Source: Oceanobacillus sp. Castelsardo
Lineage (GTDB): Bacteria > Bacillota > Bacilli > Bacillales > Amphibacillaceae
DNA: 64,000 nucleotides
NCBI RefSeq assembly: GCF_001659985.1
Contig: NZ_LYCS01000003.1
Span: forward strand, 62,001 to 126,000
Direction of reading: 5' to 3'
Shown: positions 57,943-64,000 of the stretch, one piece after another
Numbering within the stretch: the stretch's first letter is position 1
Layout of the letters: the number at the start of each line of letters is the position of its first letter
Notes under the pieces: model-generated
What the model saw: the letters and a program-made list of their open reading frames with translations, nothing else
Databases searched by the model: none
Told to the model about the DNA's origin: nothing
Position numbers and translations under genes: made by a program

Positions 57943-58254
57943 TTAAAAATCAAAAATGGAATCTCCATTTGCCTTTTCGTGATCAATTGTCTCTAATTGT
58001 TTTAATTGTTGTTGCTGTACCTTTTGGATTGTATCTTGTTTTCCAATCATTGCTTTTAATTCCACTTCCGTAAATTCATCACGACGTTCTTCGGTTGTAA
58101 TAACCTTTTCCGAATCTTCCTCAAGAAACAAATCACATAACAATTTTACATTACTAATATGTTTAATTAATTTCCCTTGATTGTTATGATTTTTCTTTGC
58201 ATCATTTATTTCCTTCAACATTTTATTCAATATTGTTTCATTTTCTATCGCCAT
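57943..58254 (-). CDS. ywdI: YwdI family protein (DUF5327)
   Basis: 103 residues, soluble, helical, charged; function unknown. The N-terminal MAIENETILNKMLKEINDAK and the middle ISNVKLLCDLFLEE resemble the family, and position next to ywdK supports it. The ATG follows TTAAGGAGCGTTCGT. Probably in one transcript with ywdK, 31 bp downstream. Confidence 0.72.
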   Translation of the reverse strand: MAIENETILNKMLKEINDAKKNHNNQGKLIKHISNVKLLCDLFLEEDSEKVITTEERRDEFTEVELKAMIGKQDTIQKVQQQQLKQLETIDHEKANGDSIFDF

Positions 58255-58417
58255 ACGAACGCTCCTTAAATCTTGTGATTACACAGAATTCATTATATCA
58301 TGAATCATATTGTATGAATAATAATGCTATGTAAACAGGTAAAAACCCTTGAGATTGACTCCCAAGGATTTCGGAAATAAAACGTTTTCATGTTTTTGTA
58401 ATATTAAAATTTTGTAG

Positions 58418-58567
58418 TTAAGCCTCTATAAATGTCTCTGCACAAGTTTCTTGTTTTTCCTCTGAGTAGCGATTATACATCCACTGTAGAAAATTAACCT
58501 CTTCTTCTTTTAATTGTCTACCAAGTCGTTTTGTAGCGTTCTCATAAAATTGCAAAAAATTTATCAT
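58418..58567 (-). CDS. Possible small protein, 49 residues
   Basis: Reads MINFLQFYENATKRLGRQL and on to CAETFIEA. Sequence is amphipathic, with no membrane segment. A GGGGGTGA stretch lies about 11 nt before the ATG, a usable though long spacing. Composition is protein-like and matches neighbouring codon use. I do not recognise a family. It lies between ywdI and the phasin-like gene on the same strand. Confidence 0.45.
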   Translation of the reverse strand: MINFLQFYENATKRLGRQLKEEEVNFLQWMYNRYSEEKQETCAETFIEA

Positions 58568-58669
58568 ACCGCTAATATTCACCCCCGAATGGAAAAACTT
58601 CGTCTAATTTGTTTTAATTATACTACAGTTTTCACAAAATGCAACCATTTTTTAAATTATTAGACAATA

Positions 58670-58800
58670 ACCTTTTAGAAAACTTGGCATTCGCCAAGCC
58701 TTTGGGTGAATGCCTTAGTTGCACTTATGCAAATCTTTACGGTGGGGCGAGTAATCAAAGCCCCAGACGGGAAAGATTTTATACTTTCTTTACTGCCAAT
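58670..58800. repeat. Degenerate R1-like intergenic sequence
   Basis: CTTGGCATTCGCCAAG is an inverted repeat. It is followed by TTAGTTGCACTTATGCAAATC and CGGTGGGGCGAGT. The TTAGTTGCACTTAT block recurs in the 5.6 kb R1 copy (TTAGTCGCACTTAT) and near 7950 (TTAGTTAGACTTAT), and GGTGGGGCAAGCG occurs inside the 62.4 kb R1 copy. Confidence 0.45.
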
Positions 58801-58818
58801 GGAAAAGTGAGCTTGTAC

Positions 58819-59133
58819 TCACTCTTCAATAACTTCCTTATCCGATAATTTTAATTCTAAAGCATGAATCCTTCGTCTAAGTTCGTCTAATTCCTCTGCA
58901 GTTGCTATACCCATTTCTTTCGCCATTTTTTGTGCTTGTTTTTTCTGTTTCACGGACCATTCCTGTTTTTTCGAATCGCCTTTTTCAATAAAATTATCCA
59001 TCATTGACTTTGCTTCGTCTTGTGTTAACTCATTTTTATCGACTAGTTCTTTTAACTTCTGTTCCAGTTTTTCTTTTCCGCTAACTGCAGCACCAAGGCC
59101 TAATAAAAATCCTTTTTTTAAGTAATTACCCAT
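58819..59133 (-). CDS. Phasin-family-like helical protein
   Basis: 104 residues: a short N-terminal hydrophobic patch (LKKGFLLGLGAAVSG), then helical, charged sequence ending in a likely coiled coil (AEELDELRRRIHALELKLSD). This matches small proteins annotated as phasin-like/PHA regulators that often precede or follow UbiB kinases in Bacillales. Role unproven. The ATG follows AACGGAGGTCGAGAAA. It lies 14 bp after the ubiB-like gene, same operon. Confidence 0.65.
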   Translation of the reverse strand: MGNYLKKGFLLGLGAAVSGKEKLEQKLKELVDKNELTQDEAKSMMDNFIEKGDSKKQEWSVKQKKQAQKMAKEMGIATAEELDELRRRIHALELKLSDKEVIEE

Positions 59134-59147
59134 TTTCTCGACCTCCG

Positions 59148-60788
59148 TTATCGTTTTTTTCGTATAAACCGATAATGAAAAATTAAAATAACACTAAAAA
59201 TTAATGTAAATATTCCTGTAACGATGAATCCAATCCATTCCAACTTTTCTAAACCATTATTTATACTATATGCACAAATACTAAATCCTACTATCACCAT
59301 GATAAAAGATGTGATCTCTAAAAGTAAATAATAGTGATGTTTCAAATCTATAAAATGTTTTTCTTTATCCCATTTCCTATCCTTTTCTCCACTCTCCAGC
59401 CATGTAAGAAGTGCTCTTGGATAAGCCAAAATCGGTTCTGTTGCATTTTTAACGTATTGTTTTGCAACGGACTCTGCGATACTTTTCGTTCCAAACCAAT
59501 CTTTTATTTTAGGCTTTGCCCATTTAATAATATTTATATTCGGGTTAATGGCAAAAATAATTCCTGCTACAATCGAGATCGCTCTTAATAAGTATGCATA
59601 GTCTGCTGGAAGTTGAATGGCATCGTCTTTCATCACAACATCCATTTCCTCATTAATAAGCTCCATTACATTTCCATCAAAATCTTTTAACAAGCCATTC
59701 GAATATTTTTCTGTCGCTTCCTCAATTGCCTTCTTTAATTTTCGTTTATCCGCTTTTGGTAAAACAAAATTCATTTTACATAGTGCTTCAACGACCATAT
59801 CATAGTTTTCTAAAATAAAGCCTTGTACAAAAAGCTTAAAATTCTCAATATCCTTCTGCTTGATTTCTCCTACCATTCCGAAATCAATAATTCCAACACG
59901 GCCGTCCTCTTGAATCATGATATTTCCTGCATGCGGATCAGCATGGAATTTACCGGCATGTAAAAATTGGTCCATATAAAAGTCAAAAACCACTTTAGTC
60001 GTCTGTTCCACATCGATACAATGTTGTTTCATAAATGCAGTATCAGTTATCTTTGCACCATTTATCCATTCCATCACAAGTACTTTATCGGTACATAGCG
60101 CTTCATAATACGTTGGTATGTGGATATTTTTATTTTCTTTGAATTGTTCTTTAAAGAATTTGCTGAATTCGAGTTCCTGTTCGAAATCCAATTCCCGATC
60201 CATTACAGTAATAAATTCACGATAAAGTGCTTTGAGGTCCGCCTTTTTCCCAAAAGCCGTAAAAACCTTTATAATCCAAAATACCATTCTTAATGCTACA
60301 AAATCTTTGTGAAAGATTTCCTCAATCCGATAACGACGTACTTTGATTGCGACATCAGTACCATCTCTTAATACCCCACGGTATACTTCCCCAATTGATG
60401 CAGAGGCGACTGATTCTTTCCTTAACGCTTTTAAATGCGTACCTAAATTAGTTCCCCATTCTTTTTGCAATAGGCCTTTCGCATACTCATAGGGCATTGG
60501 TGGTACATGATCAACTAATCCAGCCATTTCGTTAATAAATACATCTGGCATAAAGTCGGTTCTAGAACTTAAAAACTGACCAACTTTAATGAGTACGCCT
60601 CCCAATTTTTCTGCCGTCATCCGATATTCTCTAGCCATTTTTTCTAGTAGTATATTCCATCTTTTTTTTGCTTTTCGATCCCAAATGGCTGTCTTCAAAT
60701 GGAAAAGATAGATTTGAAAGATGAATTTGATAACCATCGAAACAATCACCGTAAAACGATAGACTGCATTATATTTTAACCCTTTCAT
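59148..60788 (-). CDS. UbiB/ABC1/ADCK atypical kinase-like protein
   Basis: About 546 residues. Family signatures: the KxGQ motif in KLGGVLIKVGQFLSSRTDF (about 60-78), the Ala-rich loop SVASASIGEVYRGV, and the catalytic HADPHAGNIMI then GIIDFGMVG. Two C-terminal membrane helices (about 490-540) anchor it. UbiB proteins have ATPase activity and support quinone or isoprenoid lipid homeostasis; Bacillus makes menaquinone, so the exact role here is open. The ATG at 60788 has GGGGTG at 8 nt; a GTG nine bases earlier overlaps it. Confidence 0.9.
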   Translation of the reverse strand: MKGLKYNAVYRFTVIVSMVIKFIFQIYLFHLKTAIWDRKAKKRWNILLEKMAREYRMTAEKLGGVLIKVGQFLSSRTDFMPDVFINEMAGLVDHVPPMPYEYAKGLLQKEWGTNLGTHLKALRKESVASASIGEVYRGVLRDGTDVAIKVRRYRIEEIFHKDFVALRMVFWIIKVFTAFGKKADLKALYREFITVMDRELDFEQELEFSKFFKEQFKENKNIHIPTYYEALCTDKVLVMEWINGAKITDTAFMKQHCIDVEQTTKVVFDFYMDQFLHAGKFHADPHAGNIMIQEDGRVGIIDFGMVGEIKQKDIENFKLFVQGFILENYDMVVEALCKMNFVLPKADKRKLKKAIEEATEKYSNGLLKDFDGNVMELINEEMDVVMKDDAIQLPADYAYLLRAISIVAGIIFAINPNINIIKWAKPKIKDWFGTKSIAESVAKQYVKNATEPILAYPRALLTWLESGEKDRKWDKEKHFIDLKHHYYLLLEITSFIMVIVGFSICAYSINNGLEKLEWIGFIVTGIFTLIFSVILIFHYRFIRKKR

Positions 60789-60987
60789 CCGAGACACCCC
60801 ATCGTTGTCTGTTTGTTCATGTATAACTTTTTATTAAGTACTAATACTTATACCATCTCGTATTCTTACAGTTTTTATGCAAAAATAACTATTGAATATT
60901 TTCCCGAAATCCTGTATATTTATACGTTGTGTTGTTAATTAAAACAATTATAAAATTTAAAGATAAATATAGAAAGGACCTTACTTC

Positions 60988-62328
60988 TTGAGACAGCATC
61001 CGTTAAGCAACCATTTAAAGTTTATTCTTACCTCTATCATTGGGGTTTTCTTATTTATGATTCCGGTTAAAACGGAAGATGGATACTCGATTCCAATCGC
61101 ATTACTAGCTAATAAAATGCAGGATTTACTTTCCAACCAATTGTCTTTTATTATGATGGTCATTATTCTTATAACGGCAATTTGTACAGCTATTGCATAT
61201 ATTTCTCCAACGTTTTTTCGAAAAACACCATTCTTTCAAGGATTGTTCAAAACAAACCTTTTTTGGACGATTACAAGAGTTTTAGCAGCCATTTTTGCTA
61301 TCATGGTATTTTACCGAATTGGACCAGAAGCAGTCCATGGACCTGATACAGGGCAATTATTATTAGATAGTTTGTTACATGTTTTATTTTCAGTGTTCTT
61401 ATTTGCTGGATTATTTTTACCTTTACTAACGAACTTTGGACTCTTAGAGTTTTTCGGAACAATGATGACAAGAATTATGCGTCCACTATTCACATTGCCA
61501 GGTAGATCCTCTGTAGATGCATTAGCATCATGGATTGGTGATGGGACAATCGGAGTTCTTTTAACGAGTAAACAATATGAAGAAGGGTTTTACACGAAAC
61601 GAGAGGCAGCGGTCATTGGTACGACTTTCTCCGTTGTATCGATTACTTTCTCTTTAGTCGTTTTAGCGGAAGTTGACCTTGCTCATATGTTTGGACCGTT
61701 TTATTTAACAGTAGTGGCCGCTGGAATTGTTGCGGCAATTATTATGCCAAGAATTCCACCTTTATCAAGAAAAGCCGATACCCTTATCGACAATAAAGAG
61801 AGTCATTCACAAGAACTAATTTCTGAAGGTGAAACAGCATTATCTTTCGGCTATAAAAATGCGCTAGACCGAGCTAAAACTCAAAATAGCGTATATCGCT
61901 TCTTTAAGGAAGGCGGACAAAATATACTAGATATGTGGATGGGTGTAGCACCTGTCGTGATGGCCTTTGGTTTAATTGCCCTAATCATTGCTGAATATAC
62001 GCCCATTTTCCAATGGCTTGGTATACCATTTGTACCGCTATTAGAATTATTGCAAATTCCGTATGCACAGGAAGCATCTCAAACAATTGTAATTGGTTTT
62101 GCTGATATGTTTCTTCCATCCGTAATCGGTGCCGGTATTGAAGCAGAAATAACTAGATTTATTATTGCGGCATTATCCGTTAGTCAGCTTATTTATATGT
62201 CAGAGGTCGGTGGTTTACTGTTAGGAACGAAAATACCCGTTTCTTTCTTAGACTTAATCATTATTTTCCTCTTACGTACCATCATTACTTTACCAATTAT
62301 TACTTTAGCTGCACATATTATATTTTAA
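60988..62328 (+). CDS. YjiH family membrane protein (nucleoside-recognition Gate domain)
   Basis: 446 residues with about ten hydrophobic segments and two Gate-type halves: one around FGLLEFFGTMMTRIMRPLFT (about 150-169), with GDGTIGVLLTSKQYEEGFYT, and one near QNILDMWMGVAPVVMAFGL (about 311-329). Similar to E. coli YjiH; substrate unknown, probably a small solute. The start is TTG after GAAAGGACC. It is divergent from the ubiB-like gene. Confidence 0.88.
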   Translation: MRQHPLSNHLKFILTSIIGVFLFMIPVKTEDGYSIPIALLANKMQDLLSNQLSFIMMVIILITAICTAIAYISPTFFRKTPFFQGLFKTNLFWTITRVLAAIFAIMVFYRIGPEAVHGPDTGQLLLDSLLHVLFSVFLFAGLFLPLLTNFGLLEFFGTMMTRIMRPLFTLPGRSSVDALASWIGDGTIGVLLTSKQYEEGFYTKREAAVIGTTFSVVSITFSLVVLAEVDLAHMFGPFYLTVVAAGIVAAIIMPRIPPLSRKADTLIDNKESHSQELISEGETALSFGYKNALDRAKTQNSVYRFFKEGGQNILDMWMGVAPVVMAFGLIALIIAEYTPIFQWLGIPFVPLLELLQIPYAQEASQTIVIGFADMFLPSVIGAGIEAEITRFIIAALSVSQLIYMSEVGGLLLGTKIPVSFLDLIIIFLLRTIITLPIITLAAHIIF

Positions 62329-62360
62329 AAAACCTTGCCCAATTTTGGGTAAGGTTTTTT
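62327..62360 (+). terminator. Intrinsic terminator of the yjiH-like gene
   Basis: AAAAAACCTTGCCCAA and TTGGGTAAGGTTTTTT form a stem of about 15 bp with one mismatch. The T run is in the 3' arm. It begins at the stop codon. Confidence 0.85.
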
Positions 62361-62407
62361 AATGTATAAAAATTCAGTTTATTATATCTTGTCTTAGGGA
62401 AGGCCTC

Positions 62408-62593
62408 GTCCGGCTCCAGCGCCCAGCAACTAGCAGATCTTTTTGGTGGGGCAAGCGTTAGCGCAGTCCCAAACTTCACACTCCTACACTACGATAAGTC
62501 AACATCGACTCGTACCTCATCGTGTTTCCTTTATCTCATTGCGGAGTGCTCCAGTTTGTACGTTGCTAAACGGGCGCTTCTGCCTTTGTTCAC
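62408..62593 (+). repeat. R1 repeat element
   Basis: GTCCGGCTCCAGCGCCCAGC at the start and AAACGGGCGCTTCTGCCTTT at the end. The inner blocks CTACGATAAGTCAACATCGA and TTTCCTTTATCTCATTGC match the 5.5 kb copy. Followed by an AGCAGT/ACTGCT hairpin (about 62605-62627). No gene is supported here. Confidence 0.8.
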
Positions 62594-62754
62594 AAAAAAT
62601 AAGCAGTCCAAATTTGAACTGCTACAGACACTTTCGTTCATTTATATAATAAAAGGGGGGGATAAAAATAGACGAATTGCTGTCTATACGAAACATTATA
62701 TCCAAATCACAACATTTTAAACATGAGACGATTGACTTTTTTTATTTTTTCCCA

Positions 62755-62905
62755 CATCCAGTTCCAGCACCCAGCGACTAGCGAGACTTCCCTCGCCTCC
62801 GTACGATAAGTCAACATCGACTCACTCCGTTCGTCGTGTTTTCCTTTATCTCCTACGGCTCAGTCCAGTCCGTACGTCGCTAAACGGGCGCTTACGCTTT
62901 TGCTC
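62755..62905 (+). repeat. R1 repeat element, diverged copy entering a gene
   Basis: CATCCAGTTCCAGCACCCAG, then ACGATAAGTCAACATCGACT, TTTCCTTTATCTCCTACGG and CGTACGTCGCTAAACGGGCG, ending CTTACGCTTTTGCT. Same order of blocks as the 62.4 kb copy. Its last 60 bp are read, on the minus strand, as the C-terminus and stop codon of the acyltransferase. Confidence 0.75.
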
Positions 62906-63886
62906 TACCCATTGTTTTAATAATGTTGCTTTTCCTTCTATAATTGGTTGGGTGATTGCCATAATTGGTTTACTAGATAAAACGATAACGATTAAGGCCG
63001 AGAGTATTACTATCCCGATGAAATGAATGAATGTATTCAATTGGAATAACTCATAATGGCGGAATATTTGTATAAAAAACCCGTGTAATAGATAGACAAA
63101 TAACGTTCTTTTACCAAGTTCCGTAACCCAGTTTAAATTCCTCTCGGGAACCCAAGCTAAAATACTTGCTGTCATAAAAGCTGCTGTTATATAGACTACT
63201 AGCCTAATGGCCGCATTATATTCCCCCGCCCCTAGTTCAGCATAAGGTTTAGATTGAAGAAACCAACCGGAATCGATATTCGGAATATAATATAGGAATA
63301 CAGCTACAGCTATCATCACGAAGACAGAAGCTACTTTTGCAACTGGCCGTTTTACGAGAAGCAACTGTTTTTGCGTCAAATGAAAGCCTATCAAGAAAAA
63401 CGGGAAAAAGACCAACGTCCGCGACAAGCTAAAGGTGTGCCCAATTTCATTAAAAAATCCTACTACTAACCCAATCGCTACTGACAAAGGAATACCAATT
63501 TTTGCTGGCCATTTTTTGTAAACAATAAGTAGAAGATGCCAACAAAAAAGGCTAAGTAAAAACCATAATGACCAATGTGGTTCAAAAGGTTCGGTCTTCC
63601 ACCCCTCATTTCCCACACTGTAGTAAAATAACGTATATATCCCCTGAAAAATTATATAAGGGACTAATAATTTTCTAATCAGGTTCCATATATAGCCCTT
63701 ATCACTCGATCCCTTTGCAAAAAAGCCGGAAACCATAATAAATGCAGGCATATGAAACGTATAAATCCAAAGATAGAGTGTATTAACTTTTCCAGAATCA
63801 AATGTAAACGGTTGAATCATATGTCCAAATACTACTAAAAAAATGAAAAGTACCTTTGCGTTGTCGATGAATGCATTTCTCTTCAT
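62846..63886 (-). CDS. Membrane acyltransferase (acyltransferase 3 family)
   Basis: About 346 residues with about ten membrane segments. It starts MKRNAFIDNAKVLFIFLVVFGHMIQPF; the His in VVFGHM is the conserved catalytic-type residue of the family. DKGYIWNLIRKLLVPYI (about 61-77) and HWSLWFLLSLFCWHLL follow. Such proteins O-acetylate cell-surface sugars (similar to putative fucose 4-O-acetylases). The ATG at 63886 follows GAGGAGAGAAAAA; the frame to 63925 has no ribosome site. Its last about 18 residues (KRKRPFSDVRTGLSRRR) come from the R1 repeat. Confidence 0.85.
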   Translation of the reverse strand: MKRNAFIDNAKVLFIFLVVFGHMIQPFTFDSGKVNTLYLWIYTFHMPAFIMVSGFFAKGSSDKGYIWNLIRKLLVPYIIFQGIYTLFYYSVGNEGWKTEPFEPHWSLWFLLSLFCWHLLLIVYKKWPAKIGIPLSVAIGLVVGFFNEIGHTFSLSRTLVFFPFFLIGFHLTQKQLLLVKRPVAKVASVFVMIAVAVFLYYIPNIDSGWFLQSKPYAELGAGEYNAAIRLVVYITAAFMTASILAWVPERNLNWVTELGKRTLFVYLLHGFFIQIFRHYELFQLNTFIHFIGIVILSALIVIVLSSKPIMAITQPIIEGKATLLKQWVEQKRKRPFSDVRTGLSRRR

Positions 63887-64000
63887 TTTTTCTCTCCTCA
63901 CTAAAAAAAATACCATGTAATACACACTTTACTCCTTTTAAAAGAAAAAATCACCTTTTCGAACACTTGTCACTAAACTGTTAACTTCTAGTAAAATGGA

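Noticed and set aside
62443-62649. Plus-strand frame of 68 codons after the yjiH-like gene
   Set aside because: It lies in the R1 repeat and beyond the terminator, without a ribosome site.

Overview
The window is chromosomal DNA of a low-GC, endospore-forming Bacillaceae bacterium. Gene content and codon use fit the Oceanobacillus/Virgibacillus/Ornithinibacillus side of the family, but the genus is an inference. Sporulation genes are present (spoIIR, spo0F, gerQ, a pbpG-type PBP). The gene order (upp-glyA-ywlG ... ywlE-mntP-ywlC-ywlB-spoIIR ... prmC-prfA-tdk-rpmE-rho-murZ-fsa-fbaA-spo0F-pyrG-rpoE ... fadF-argS-ywiB-speB-speE-pbpG-ywhD-ywgA-ywfO-lipL-pta-hemQ-gerQ-ywdK-ywdI) follows the ywl-to-ywd arm of the Bacillus subtilis chromosome near the origin. 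Most genes lie on the minus strand.

Layout. 0.2-11.2 kb: a secreted S8 protease, upp, glyA, ywlG, a chemoreceptor-like protein, the arginine phosphatase gene ywlE, mntP, the t6A gene ywlC, ywlB and spoIIR, with a DnaA-box cluster upstream of ywlC. 11.3-15.2 kb: a plus-strand thiamin salvage operon with two TPP riboswitches, thiW, a 48-codon remnant of tenA, thiD, thiM and thiE. 15.2-27.9 kb: translation termination (prmC, prfA), tdk, L31, rho, murZ, fsa, fbaA, spo0F, pyrG (with a leader that looks like the CTP-sensing attenuator of B. subtilis) and rpoE. 28.2-40.9 kb: an acyl-CoA catabolic block (icmF, tetR, meaB, two acyl-CoA dehydrogenases, hbd, thiolase, fadF) with FadR-like operators. 41-45.4 kb: argS-ywiB and speE-speB. 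45.9-52 kb: pbpG, ywhD, ywgA, ywfO, lipL. 52.3-64 kb: an ABC exporter, pta, hemQ, gerQ, ywdK, ywdI, a UbiB-like kinase, a YjiH-type membrane protein and a membrane acyltransferase.

The most unusual content is between the genes. Six intergenic tandem arrays fall into two period classes. Four arrays (12.35, 37.05, 38.45 and 45.56 kb) share a CTGATAT-type core at a 20-21 bp step. Two arrays of unrelated sequence (17.25 and 51.7 kb) both have an exact 52 bp step, and every 52 bp unit can form a hairpin. These steps are close to 2 and 5 helical turns. A degenerate solo copy of the 51.7 kb unit lies at 33.7 kb. Three further dispersed repeat families (called R1, R2 and R3 here) fill most other large gaps. 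R1 copies reach into the 3' ends of two genes and supply their stop codons. No tRNA, rRNA, CRISPR array, prophage or transposase gene was seen. All functional statements rest on reading motifs, synteny and known families; no search was run.
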